A stretch of DNA of 64,000 nucleotides from Zymoseptoria tritici IPO323 (GCF_000219625.1 NC_018208.1:1-64000); one strand, 5' to 3'; shown: positions 1 to 10,765, counted from the first letter of the stretch. Translations and numbers: made by a program. Notes: generated by a model from the letters alone, not told the origin.

Positions 1-149
1 CCCTAACCCTAACCCTAACCCTAACCCTAACCCTAACCCTAACCCTAACCCTAACCCTAACCCTAACCCTAACCCTAACCCTAACCCTAACCCTAACCCT
101 AACCCTAACCCTAACCCTAACCCTAACCCTAACCCTAACCCTACCCTAA
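1..149. repeat. Telomere, CCCTAA repeats
   Basis: There are 23 perfect CCCTAA units (1-138), followed by a degenerate stretch to about 149. Read from the + strand this is the C-rich strand of a TTAGGG telomere, so position 1 is a chromosome end. The repeats stop directly against retrotransposon coding sequence, with no other subtelomeric spacer. Confidence 0.98.
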
Positions 150-151
150 GC

Positions 152-811
152 CTAGATATCGCCTACTTAGTATCTGTTGTCAGCCGGTTCTGCGCCAACC
201 CTACGGAAGCACACTAGAAACTCGTTGAGCGGATTATGGCCTACCTTCGTCACACTATTCAATTTGAACTCGTGTTTTAGGGAGACCTACGACCACTAAG
301 CGGGTACACAGATGCCGACTAGGCAGGAGACATCGAGACACGCCGCTCTACGTTAGGCTAGATATTCAGCCTTGGTAGCGGAGCTATCAGCTGGTCGTCT
401 AAACGATAGGCGAGGGTAGCGCTATCGACAGTCGAAGCGGAATATATGGGACAGACACAGGCTGCGAAGGAAGCTATCTGGCTAAAGTCGCTGCTTGATC
501 AACTCCTTCCCGAAGGAAATCAAGGACCGCAAGCGACGATCATACACTGCGACAACTAAGGCGCGATAGCACTCGCGAAGAATCCTGCCTTCCACTCTCG
601 ATCAAAACACTTTAGCGTAGACACTCACTTCATCCGCGAACGGGTACAAGAAGGAGATGTCGAGCTAGTGTAGGTCGAGACTAAGAAGATGATAGCGGAC
701 GGCCTTACTAAACCGCTCCCGAATCGACCATTCTACGCGTTTCGAAAGGCGGTTGGACTGTCACTCCCTGCTACAGCAACGACACCAAAGTGGCTGGAAG
801 ACATAAAATGA
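152..811 (+). pseudogene. Ty1/copia pol C-terminus (RT tail and RNase H)
   Basis: One frame runs from 152 to the TGA at 809-811. It contains recognisable copia RNase H landmarks: GYTDAD at 302, ALSTVEAEYMG around 416-448, and a KxFSVDxHFIRE stretch ahead of a TKPLP motif near 710. Stops (TAG/TAA) interrupt it at about 215, 278, 320, 554 and 671, among other places, each explained by CAG, CAA or TGG changed by RIP. The N-terminal polymerase, integrase, protease and gag are absent. Family identity is secure; function is lost. Confidence 0.9.
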
Positions 812-1098
812 GTTAGCGAACCTAGGGGAGTTGCGCCAAGACGGCGATAGCGACGTCGGTATTGTCGCTATTGATTTTCGGCGATAGCGAGGTCCGAGAC
901 AACGACATCGAGAAGCAGCATGCTAAGTTTGAAGGCACTTTCACCGATTATTCATCGTCTCGTCGCCGCCGACGCCAAATCCCCATACAAGAATCCGAGT
1001 TATGTGATCCTCGGCGCTGACCTTAGCGCTGAAGAATAAGGATTTTTAGACTTCAGAACCAAACCTGCTTCCTTTCTCGAACATCCAACAACGCAACT

Positions 1099-2118
1099 AT
1101 GGAAGACTTTCCTTTCCACCGAAACCACAACTATGGAACCGAATCTGGATTTGAGCTTGCGGAGAACGAGTCTGGCCGCCCTACCTTGACAAGAATCGAC
1201 TTAGACTGGTCCCTTCCGCTGTCTGATACAGCCAACTTTCTGGGCACCGCTACCGGTCGAACCCTTCGACAAAGGCTTGAACAGAGACGTCCCCTGCTAC
1301 CTGAGAACCTCTCTGGCGTAGATTTTAGCGTTCTTACCCCCGAAACCTTCGAAAGCATCTACCGAGATCACTTTACGTCTACCGAACAATTGAAAGACTG
1401 CCGTGAAATGGCCAGGATGCTGCAAGCCTTTAACGAAGGATCTGCGGAGAAATACGGTCGTAAGAGACCATACATTTACCCTAAGCCTCTTGCCTTCTTG
1501 ACCGATTAAGAACGGGTGAACTGGTCTACCACATACGACGACGCTAAAGACTCTGATCTGTGGACCGCCTTTTAAACCGCCTGCAAGACGAGGTGCAAGG
1601 AACTTGACCTATACACCGCGAAAACCTGGATCGCCCTGGTCAAAAGCCCACAAGCTAACTGGGTAAAAGACTCCAACTAGAGTCAACGCCCGTGGCACGT
1701 GTGGGCCTTTGCGATCGTTAGTGGCCCTACCAAGCATGGAAAGAATCTGTTTATCTACGACTGCGACGGCGGAGACCTTATGCGCCGACACAAGGAAGTC
1801 AAGCTAAGCGAAGTTCACGGAGGCATTGTCCGGTTCTACAACAAAATCAGGTCCACCTGGCGCATCAATCGAGTGTTTATAGGCAACATCCATGACAATT
1901 TCATCACCGACACTATAGACTGGGCCTAATACAGCGATACTAGCATTCAGATCGACGAGAATCACTATATCGGCCACACGATGCGTTGGGTGCATAAGAT
2001 GAGCTGGATGAAAGACAACCACTTCGATCCGGAAGACAGGAAGTGCAACCTAAGAGATCCGCGGTGGGAATCGTTCGTTGAGATGGAATACCTTACTGAA
2101 CATTACACCGCCAAGTGA
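1099..2118 (+). pseudogene. Unidentified ORF in env position of the copia element
   Basis: A single frame of 340 codons starts at an ATG after a CAACTATGG context and ends at TGA 2116-2118. Internal stops at about 1507, 1573, 1678 and 1927 are all TAA/TAG, so the ancestral protein was about 339 residues. The second half looks compact and folded: a WxVWAFAIVSG stretch, then FIYDCDGGD, then a Trp-rich tail with MRWVHKMSWMKD. I do not recognise the family. It lies between RNase H and the PPT/LTR in the same orientation, so it travelled with the element. A promoter of its own in the 287-bp gap before it is possible but not shown. Confidence 0.6.
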
Positions 2119-2176
2119 GTGAGTTGGCACTCTTCCCTCACAGAGGGTTTAATGAGGCCAGTATAGAACAGCTAAC

Positions 2177-2296
2177 GAGGGGGAGTGTTAGGAATGTCGG
2201 TGGCTGGCAATGGCTGGCTGGTGCAATAGCATATAAGATAGGTTCTCACTCCCTTAGTTAGTTAGTTCTTCAATCAATCACTCTATCAAACATACA
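2177..2296 (+). repeat. Polypurine tract and LTR (partial) of the copia element
   Basis: A purine run GAGGGGGAG (2177-2185) is followed by TGTTAGGAATG at 2186, the usual form of a PPT next to an LTR start. A TATAAG box lies near 2234. The LTR probably ends at CATACA near 2296. The second LTR is lost with the 5' half of the element. Confidence 0.55.
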
Positions 2297-2303
2297 ACTT
2301 TAA

Positions 2304-3124
2304 GCGAGGTAGAGCAAAACCGGTGGCTAGGATGGGGTAATCGACCCGCGCGATTCCAACGCCGTCGTCCGTTTGTCGATCCGGCCATTGCCCGTAGAGA
2401 TATCGCCGCCAACACCCTCAGGCCAACACCTACCCGGTTTTCGAAGGCGTTGGTCAGGGTCGCCCCGGGGACGATATTTGAGACGGCGAGGTAGAGCAAA
2501 ACCGGTGGCTAGGATAGGGTAATCGACCCGCGCGATTCCAACGCCGTCGTCCGTTTGTCGATCCGGCCATTGCCCGTAGAGATATCGCCGCCAACACCCT
2601 CGGGCCAACACCTACCCGGTTTTCGAAGGCGTTGGTCAGGGTCGCCCCGGGGACGATATTTGAGACGGCGAGGTAGAGCAAAACCGGTGGCTAGGATGGG
2701 GTAATCGACCCGCGCGATTCCAACGCCGTCGTCCGTTTGTCGATCCGGCCATTGCCCGTAGAGATATCGCCGCCAACACCCTCGGGCCAACACCTACCCG
2801 GTTTTCGAAGGCGTTGGTTAGGGTCGCCTCGGGGACGATATTTGAGACGGCGAGGTAGAGCAAAACCGGTGGCTAGGATGGGGTAATCGACCCGCGCGAT
2901 TCCAACGCCGTCGTCCGTTTGTCGATCCGGCCATTGCCCGTAGAGATATCGCCGCCAACACCCTCGGGCCAACACCTACCTGGTTTTCGCGGAGGCGTTG
3001 GTCAGGGTCGCCCCGGGGACGATATTTGAGACGGCGAGGTAGAGCAAAACCGGTGGCTAGGATGGGGTAATCGACCCGCGCGATTCCAACGCCGTCGTCC
3101 GTTTGTCCATCCGGCCATTGCCCG
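2304..3124. repeat. 182-bp tandem satellite, 4.5 copies
   Basis: Unit starts lie at 2304, 2486, 2668, 2850 and 3034, giving a period of 182 bp (184 in the fourth unit, which has a 2-bp insertion). The last copy is cut about half-way at 3124. Copies are nearly identical, GC-rich, and rich in CA/TG, so the array shows no RIP although it sits between RIP-damaged elements. The period is not a multiple of three, so the repeated minus-strand ORFs inside it are frame artefacts. It begins just after the copia LTR. Confidence 0.95.
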
Positions 3125-3815
3125 GGCCCTTACCTTTACCGGATACTGGATACGACTACTAGATACTAGATACGACTACTGGATACCTGTTTATCTATCG
3201 TACGATATAAAACTACGACACCGCGCTCGCGGTGTGCTGGACTCGACCCTCTTCCTTCGACAAAAGATAAGAATCTCGCAAAAGATTTAATTCTTCCCCC
3301 TCTTGAACTTGTGGTAAACCGTATCGACGCGGTGCCTTTGCACTTGGAAGTCTGCGACTTCCCGATCGGGTGAAACCTACAAGTTCAAGAGGAGCATTAC
3401 AGAATAGAGGACCTACATGTCGCAATAGCGCATGTAGTGACATATAGAGCACAACCCTGCTGGCATATAGGGTCAGCCGAACTGCTTCTGTGCGCGCCCT
3501 GAATAGCCAGCCGTTAGGCCACTGTGTCTGTCAGCCGCTTCGTTATCGGCCTGGACGTGTCGACTAGTGGGTTGCATGAGGCGTCTTAAGAACGTGTAAA
3601 TCTGAGCACATGCAGATTCCTGAAAAATATATACCCAACAATTTCCCGGAGGTCAAATAGCTGAGTGGAATGGACCCTTTACCTCCGGCTTTTTATAAGC
3701 TGTAGAGCATAAGATTAGCAGGTTGGGAGGTGACGGAGCTGGATTTCCAGGAATAGGGTGGAATTTTGAGGCGGATTTAATGGTTACACCGGTTTTGCGA
3801 TTGGGGGTGGTAATT
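3125..3815. other. Non-coding spacer with short repeats and a large inverted repeat
   Basis: No convincing gene. About two copies of a 20-bp GATACGACTACT-type repeat lie at 3145-3190. A 14-bp perfect inverted repeat, CCTCTTGAACTTGT at about 3299 and its complement at about 3379, encloses a second hairpin (GGAAGT/ACTTCC) and the palindrome CCCGATCGGG. Composition is less RIP-like than on either side. Confidence 0.5.
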
Positions 3816-6800
3816 TCACTCGTCTGCCTCGTCAGAACTGCCTCCTTCGCTACCCTTAGTGCCCCGTGCCATTGCACGTGCTGCTTCGTTGACCGGACTA
3901 CCGAGGTCTAGATTCGCCCTAGAGAAGTACTCTGGATGGGCCCTGTACTGACGTGCGATGTGCCAGCCGTCGTAACGTGGCTTATCTCGATTTGGGTCTT
4001 TTCGCCATGTACGGAGGGCTTCCCATTTCGGGGTCTTCCCCTCTTCGTGGGCTTGTTCTAGGTTGGACGGAAAAGCTGCAATCCACCTGATTGATGTCTC
4101 GTATACGACCGGTTGACGGGTCCTTGGAGGCGGTGAATCGTTGTCTGAACTCGGGCGAGGTCGGGCTGGGGCTGGGGGTTGAGTAAACGCCGGTAGTTGG
4201 CAAGTCTGGTAGAGCTTGCTGCTCTCGTATAAGGGCAGGACCCGGAGGTATCTAGTAGCGTATAACGCAAAGTTCGTCCTCTACTTTTCCGCTATCCTCG
4301 GACTGACCGGTCTGCCTGTGCAGGGTGAATTGCCAGGGATAGTCTTTAGTGCATCGTAGTAGTAGCGAGTCTATACCCGCCATGGGCGGTTGTCCCACGT
4401 ACGAGGGAATCTATCGTCCTAGTCAAAGAGGAGCTGAATGCGTGTTTCCTAGGTGTTTGGCTAGGCAGAGAAGCCGCCAGTACCGGTCGCCTACCTACCA
4501 CCGTCTCTAATCGGGGAGACCCAGGGATCTCGACCGGTCGCCCGATCGATGAGGTCGTAGGAAAGGCCTTCGAGTCCTATACGTTCCTGTAGAGATACTT
4601 CGTCGGGGTCGTTAATATACGGCAAACGGGGCATGTTCCCTAACCGTTTAACCGGTGTAGATAGCGTCGAGAGAAGACAGTTGCAGTAGCGGAATACACA
4701 TAGCCGTGCGAGTTCCCTTAGGGTTCTGTTTAACGTAGCGCGGTAGAGTTCGGCGTCGCCGGCCTATACATGTCCGGCCAACTGACTCATTAGCGTCTGT
4801 ACCTAGGTCTTAAAGGCTATATAGAGACGGCCCTGACCGGTCGACCGGAGTTTCTGCTGGAGGAAGTCGTTTGCATATGCCGTCTGTAACAGAACGCCTG
4901 ATTAGAACCGTAGCTGAATCTAGTCGAACATATCGTTTAGGAGCTAGTAGAGGTTCGTGCGACGAAGGGTCTGTAGGAGAGCTAGCCTACGGCGATCTTA
5001 GGGCGTACGCACTCCACGAGACCGCTTATACCGGTCTTTCTCTAGCCGATAGTGACGCCGTATGTTGCGGCTGTTCGTAGTAAACGTAAGGATGTCGAGA
5101 AGGGCGGTTAAGAAAGCCGAGGCTAGGCTCTGTTAAACATCGATAGTGTCGCTACTGGTAGAGTAACCGGTCCGCGGGAGTGTAGATAGGACTGTACAGA
5201 TTGCATACAGCCAGCGGTTAATCTAGGTCCGGATATAGCAGAGCACATCGCGCCTCTCGAGCACAAAGAAGGGCTAGTGTGTCTGTCTATTCGTATGCTG
5301 TACAAGAGCCGGTTGATCGAGACCGGCAGGGACTTGTGCTTTCTAAAATAAGTCCCAGGATATCCGATATTCCTCTCGGACCCCGAAGCCGTATAGACTG
5401 TCCTCGCACGACCGGAGCGAGCGGTGGACTGACCGGACTTCATGCTTGAACGCTGCAAAGATGCGACGGCGCTATGGAGCCTTAGCAGCCTGCCCTCGCC
5501 GGGAGACCGCCTGGGCTTTATTAGCTGCACTCTGTAAGAAGGCGAGGCTGCTATACACCGGCTAGGAGAACAGAGGTTCGGTCGACCGGTCGACTGGTGC
5601 AAAGAGATCCTTAATGTTGTTGTACCCTTGCATAAAGGCGACACCGCCTAAACGCTCAGGTGATTCGCGCTTTGATTCGCCGCGAACCGTAGTACTGTCA
5701 AAGGTCCCACTCCACTGGTAGAGCTCTGGCTTTATATTAAGCTAGCTAGCTTGGTATTCGTTGTAGTTCGTACGGCGGAGTAGAACGAGGGGTTCTCGAT
5801 GAACCCTCGACCGGTTTGTAGGTTAGTAGGCTAGGTCCTCAAACGCAAGATCTACGAAGGCAGTGTCGAAGTCGATGTACTCCTTGTCGAATTGTCGTTC
5901 AAGGGACCGGTTGACCACTTGCCGAAGGCTGGCGACAGACGTCTCACGGAGCTCGAGCTTACAGCCGTAGCGCACTGTAATCAGTTCTGCTTCCTGCCAG
6001 TCCTCTTCGTCGTCTGCTAGGCGTTTACAAATACGGGTCCAGAGACGCGCGAGCGGTAGTGCCCTAGGACGCCGGGCCTGATCGCTCGGCCATGTATTTG
6101 GAAGGTCGTAGAATAGCTCGCTAAACGACCGGTTGGTCGACCGAATCGACTGCCGCTGGCGAGCGTAGGACCGGTTATACGCCTGTTCGAAAGTGCGAGG
6201 ATAGTGCTAGAGAATGTCGTCTAGGTAGGTGTCTTCGAGGGCAGGTATAAAGATTTCGTTAATAAAATGCGCTTGCTGGATCCGGTTAAGGTAGCAGCGG
6301 CGCTATTTGTCGACCGCTCGTTGCCGCTTTGTAGATAGCAAAGGTAGGTTTGGGAAGAAGATGTAGGTATCGAAGCTAGTAGCACCAAAGCCACGGGCGA
6401 GCCGGAAGTGCTTATATGTCGTTAGGCGGATGCCTAACCGGCCGATAGGTGTATGCCAGTTGCTAGAAAGAGTCTTTATAAACCGTGGCTGGTAACAGAA
6501 CTGGATGCCATGCCGATGGGCTGCAAGTAAGGTCAGTGGTAGGAATAGGGCATTAATGTCCCACTGGCGCGTTATCGTAAAGGGCCGCTGCTGGTGTATT
6601 AGACAGGACCGCTCGAGCGATAGGACCGGTCGGTTATCGTCCGGTGCACCAGTGCTGCCAGCGAGGAGTCTTTCCTATGCGATGTAGCGGATCTGGTCTT
6701 AACTATAGACCGGGAGAACTCCATGCTCTGCAATATGTCGCATTATATCGGGAATCGTATATCGTTCCTCTATGTTTGTGTCTCTGTCCGGGGACCGGTC

Positions 6801-8162
6801 TTGACTCTCCTTATCGCTTTCTCTAGTAACCTCAAGGCTCCAGTTACGGCAGAACTGGCGGAGCGTTTGACCGGTCCCCTGCCTCTCTAGACTGGCGCTA
6901 TCTCCTATTGCCTGGGAACACTTGCAGCCGCTATAGCGAAAGGCTCTTTGGAGTGTCCGAATAGTATAGGGAGTTGCAGTGTTCCTCACCTCTTCGCTCT
7001 TATCCTGATCTGTCCCTCTGCTACCTCGTGCGCTCGACCGGTCGCTGCTAGCATACGACGACGAATCGTCCTCGACGTCTCCTTCTTCTTCTTCTCCTAC
7101 GTCGCTATCGGTAAGCGACCAGTCGTCAGGATCCCGAGGAACAGGCTCCTGTGTCTCGGGCTCGTCGATAACCGGTGTTGTAGTGTGCCTTGTCCCTACC
7201 CTCTCGTCCTCGTCGGTAGCGCCACTACCTAAAGTGACTAACTGGTCGCTATATATATCCGAAAAGTCGTCCTCGACGTAATCCTCTTCTTGCTCCTCTT
7301 CTTCCTCGTCTTCTTCTACGCAAGCAGTAAGCGACCGGTCGTCGAGGTCGGAAGGATTAAGGTCCTGATTTGTCTCGAATTCGTCGATAACTGGTAATAG
7401 AGGGCCAAGCTCCTGGTCCGACTCGAACTCGTCGATAACTGGTAACTCGAATTCGTTGATAACCGGTAGTAGAGGGTCGGGCTCCTAGGCTGTTTTGGAT
7501 TCGTCGATAACTGGTGGTAGGGGTACGGCCTGCTGGTTAGCGCGGATACCTGTTGCTACGATGCCTCTAACGAGGGTGTTCTAGTCGGACTCGTCGACCG
7601 GTCTATGTAGTAGCGCTGCGTGCGAAGGAGGTTTAGGAGCGATTTTCCGAGGGCTCCTCCTAAGGATAGCTGTCTCCGGGGCGTCTTCTACGAGCTCGGT
7701 CGGACGGTGCTGCTGCTGCTGCGCCGCGCTCGCTACGACGGATGGTCCTACGACGACAGATAGTCCGGCTACGACCGGTGCCTACGGTTGTAGGGTGTCT
7801 ACAAGAGCATCCTGTCGTCGCCGTGCGCGAAGCTCTCGCTGAGTCTACGACCGACGTTCGCGGGTAGTAGCATTAAAGGCGGCTTGCGACCGCGGAGACT
7901 AGTGAACTGCTCGCCTAGGCATCGCTCCGAGCGACCTCTCGTAGGAGGGAATTAAGTAAGAACCAAAGCTGCACCGGGAGTAGGGCGGTATGTAGGTGCG
8001 TCCTCGTCGTCTCGGTGTATTAGAAAAAGTGAGGGTGTGGACCCCGCGACCGGTAGACGAATCAGCGGTCGCGAAAGGCGGCTTTAGATCGCTGGACCAA
8101 TTAGCGGTGCCGAAAGCCGGCTTCAGCTTGCGGAGACCGCCCAACCCTAACCCCAAACTACC
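3816..8162 (-). pseudogene. Giant decayed ORF, about 1,450 codons, unknown function
   Basis: Reading one minus-strand frame from about 8162 to the TGA at 3818-3816 gives continuous protein-like sequence. I count about 29 internal stops, all TAG or TAA and none TGA, and no frameshift. The N-terminal third is Pro/Arg-rich, with an SPRKIAPKPP stretch and diverged PVIDEFE repeats (about 7510-7340). An acidic Asp/Glu stretch follows (about 7330-7070). The middle and C-terminal parts have ordinary globular composition with many Arg, Leu, Tyr and Trp. The C-terminus ends in a Ser/Asp/Glu tail. The true start is uncertain, because heavy RIP begins at 8163. I cannot name the family. A faint resemblance to large unnamed multicopy proteins of other filamentous ascomycetes is from memory only. 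Confidence 0.7.
8142..8157. repeat. Interstitial telomere-like motif
   Basis: CAACCCTAACCCCAAA holds one exact and one imperfect telomere unit. It lies at the very 5' end of the giant minus-strand ORF, where it reads as Gly-Leu codons. Confidence 0.5.
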
Positions 8163-8640
8163 TTATGGTAGCTTTTTTCGCTAAGCGATAGTTTAGTATT
8201 ACGTCTACGATTATATAAAATCTATAACAACGGGGTACGTAGTATAGCTATTAAGAGCGTATAGAAGAAGGTATATAAAAACGCGGTTTACGAGAAGGGC
8301 GCGCTAAGGCCTAGACTTAGGGCCTAGTACTATAAATATTATCTAGTTGTTATAATAGGATATTATATATATAGTATCGATTTTATATATATTTAGGGCG
8401 CTTAGATAGTTAAAGTATATAAAACTAGCTTAGACCCTATATAGGGTATTCTCTCGTTAGTCCGTATATTCTATCTATACTACTTTCGGAGTTAGGTTAG
8501 AGTCTATTAGGGCTAGCTATAACTTAAAACCTTCCTACTTACGTACTACTATTGTACGTAACGACGACGAGAGAAAAACACTCTATATAGCGGTTCTAAT
8601 CTACATAAGATAGGGTCTAGATACGGACTAAAATGGACAG
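8163..8640. other. Heavily RIP-mutated AT-rich remnant
   Basis: Dense TATA/CTATA-type sequence with almost no CA or TG. No frame is readable. It marks the inner edge of the telomeric RIP block; normal composition resumes at about 8640. Confidence 0.7.
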
Positions 8641-9577
8641 GTCTTAACATATTTAAACCGTGCAACGTGCGTCTGGCCGTCCCGAATGGCTTGACCATCC
8701 ACCAAATTACGAGAGCAGACGTGCCCTCACGAGCAGGTGAGGCTTTCTCGTCGATTCCTGCTTCAAGCTCGCACGCTTGCGACGTGAGCAAAATCCACGA
8801 CATTACCTGCGCGGTCAGTTCGATGTAATCCCTAGCGAGCCAGGAGATGCCGAGCGGCGAATGTGTTGATCAGAGATCGACTGTGCTGGGAAGAGGAAAT
8901 GGCCAGGCAAGGCAGGCCTGCGTCAACGCAGTGGTTTCGCAGTAACAAGTGCTCCGGGTCTGGTCAAGCATGTCTCCGCTGGCGTCTTAACAAGGCTCGT
9001 TGAAAGATGATTTTCAGCACTTGATAGGAGATCTCGCATGTCCGTCGGACGCCCCTCCAAGTCATTGCTCGCCATGGAGGTCTTCCGCAACAATCCGAGT
9101 GTATTCGTTGGTCCCGTGTATCGAGTCCGAAGTATAGCAACGCTCCTGAAGTGCTACATCCTCTCTCAGTCGCATCTTCAGAATCGCCTCGAGGCGATCG
9201 TGTTATTTCCCGAGTATCGACTAGACCGCTGTTTCTTGAACGTGTATCCATCGACGTGAGACGAGCAGGCAATATCAGATCAAGTCGATAATGGTTGCAT
9301 TGTTGGAAAAGTGAGAACGAAAGTGGAAGACAACATGCCCCAAACCATCTCGGCGTCGATCATGACGCTTCCTGCATGCACGCGATAACATGTCAACATC
9401 TGACTCGCCAACCACACTCCAAGAATCACCATCCTTGTCACAAGAGGCAGCGACCTTTGACTCTCTCTTGCCAACCCACAATCAACATCATGCGACCGCC
9501 GCGACCACCACATCCACTATCATTCCTAACCTCACACCCGCCCTCGACCTCACATCCACATTGACATCGACACCACC
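8641..9577. other. Intergenic DNA, nothing convincing
   Basis: Normal base composition. Short ORFs on both strands overlap each other and lack domain-like sequence. From about 9420 to 9577 the + strand is pyrimidine-rich and ends in a CACCACCATGG context, which looks like a fungal 5' UTR leading into the next entry. Confidence 0.4.
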
Positions 9578-9853
9578 ATGGCGCCGTCCTCATACTACAG
9601 CCACGAAAGCGACGACAGCGAATACAACCGCCGCACCCGCCGACCTCACCGCCTAGCCCACTCCGCCGACCAGCTCCCGCGCCGCGCCCGTCACAGACGT
9701 ACCGGATCCGCGCCGGCGCCGAATGACAAGAGCAGACGACTTCTATTAATCAATTTCACATTAATATTTAATGACTTGAAAAAATGGGATGGCCGGGAAA
9801 CGGTTCGAGAAATGGACACCACCAGCATCACAGGTGACTCAGCATTAGCCTGA
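9578..9853 (+). pseudogene. Possible 5' fragment of a gene (91 codons)
   Basis: A good start context (CACCACCATGG) follows a CT-rich leader. The first 50 or so residues are Ser/Arg/His-rich with a YYSHESDDSEYNRR stretch, as in low-complexity nuclear or cytoplasmic proteins. The frame then runs into AT-rich, non-coding-looking DNA at about 9745 and stops at 9853. I read it as a duplicated or truncated gene start; a short real gene or no gene at all are both possible. Confidence 0.3.
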
Positions 9854-10250
9854 GGCCACCAGTGAAACCACATCACATCGTGACACGACTCCCCTTCATT
9901 CAGCGACTCTTACTCACTTCACAGGGCACCAGAGCTCATACCTGAACGCCGCACCGACAACGACAATTAACAGACATCCAGAATACCATAACATATATTA
10001 CTTCCTTGTACCAAATTATTGTCCTCGGCCTCTACGCACCCCCGGCTTCCCTTTCCTCCGCAAATGCCATCGCCCATTGACTGTATCCACGGAAGCAGAC
10101 CAGTACATCTCCCTCTCTGCATCAGTACTCGCCACTTCATCCACCCAACCCACGTGTTTGCGGCGTCGCATTGTCCCAGCGCGTTGTTTCAATGCAGCAT
10201 GCTCTTGCTCCCAAAAGGCACCGGATCCAACGACGAGAACCCCGATGACA
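9854..10250. other. Intergenic DNA
   Basis: Nothing recognised. It forms the 3' flank of the minus-strand secreted-protein gene that ends at 10251. Confidence 0.4.
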
Positions 10251-10598
10251 CTAGTCGATACAAGCAATCGTCCCATCCTCACCACCCGGAGCCTTAGGTC
10301 CAATGTGGCAGGTGCCGCCGAAGTAATGCCCATTCTTGAATTTGTCGTTGAACACGCCGTCGTAGTCGTTCCTGCACTAATCGGAAGGAGCACCAAGTTA
10401 GCGACAAAATGGATCTCTGGACTTTTCGCGCGCGCGAAAGATTATTGCAGAATCACTTACGCAGCCTTTGGCTTTCCAACCTGGACAGGCCTTGTCATCC
10501 CACGAAACCGCAGTGCAGTAGACTCGATACTGAGGGTTGATCCAACTCCCGAGGACGAGGAGAGGCGCCGATGCGAGGAGAAGAAGAGTTCCCTTCAT
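10251..10598 (-). CDS. Small secreted cysteine-rich protein (87 aa), candidate effector
   Basis: Two exons, 10598-10461 and 10376-10251, with an 84-bp intron (10460-10377). The intron has a GTAAGT donor, a GCTAAC branch site and an ATTAG acceptor. The join is in frame and gives 87 residues. Residues 1-17 are a clear signal peptide (MKG, a leucine-rich core, then LG). The mature part has six cysteines (28, 38, 46, 47, 69, 85), enough for three disulfides, and many Trp, Tyr and Gly. A TATATAAAG box lies about 160 bp upstream. Size, secretion signal, even cysteine number and subtelomeric position match fungal effector-like proteins. No named family is recognised. An acceptor at the nearby GCAG would change the frame and lose the cysteine-rich end, so ATTAG is preferred. 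Confidence 0.75.
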
Positions 10599-10756
10599 GG
10601 TGTTTGAGCGACTGGAAGTTGGTCCAAAGAGGGAGATGAGGCAGATGTTGAGCGACTGGTGAATGGTCCAGATAGGAGAGAGATTTGGGAGATGTGGGAG
10701 ACCCGTATCAAAGGCAGCAGACAACAGATTCCTCGACGGCTGACACGAACGACAGC

Positions 10757-10765
10757 CTTTATATA
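10757..10765 (-). promoter_or_regulatory. TATA box of the 87-aa secreted-protein gene
   Basis: TATATAAAG on the minus strand, about 160 bp before the ATG at 10598. Confidence 0.5.

Larger units (their letters stand above)
150..2296 (+). mobile_element. Truncated Ty1/copia retrotransposon with an extra downstream ORF
   Basis: The 3' part of a copia element. In order it holds the end of pol (RT tail plus RNase H, 152-811), a second ORF (1099-2118), a purine tract (2177-2185) and an LTR start (2186). Everything upstream of the RT tail is missing, because the telomere begins there. Both coding parts are broken by TAG/TAA stops typical of RIP, with no frameshifts seen. The LTR end is uncertain: the element was followed as far as a CA at about 2296, just before a satellite array. 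Confidence 0.8.

Noticed and set aside
2278..2975. Repeated minus-strand ORFs of 73-94 codons
   Set aside because: They are frames of the 182-bp satellite; the period is not a multiple of three and no start or domain signal is present.
2304..3124. CRISPR-like array
   Set aside because: There are no variable spacers; it is a plain tandem satellite in a eukaryotic chromosome.
5123..5644. 173-codon minus-strand ORF
   Set aside because: It lies in a different frame from the 1,450-codon decayed ORF that covers the same DNA. RIP removes stops unevenly between frames, and its sequence has no domain-like features.
10077..10607. 176-codon plus-strand ORF
   Set aside because: It is antisense to the spliced secreted-protein gene, which has a signal peptide, intron signals and a cysteine pattern.
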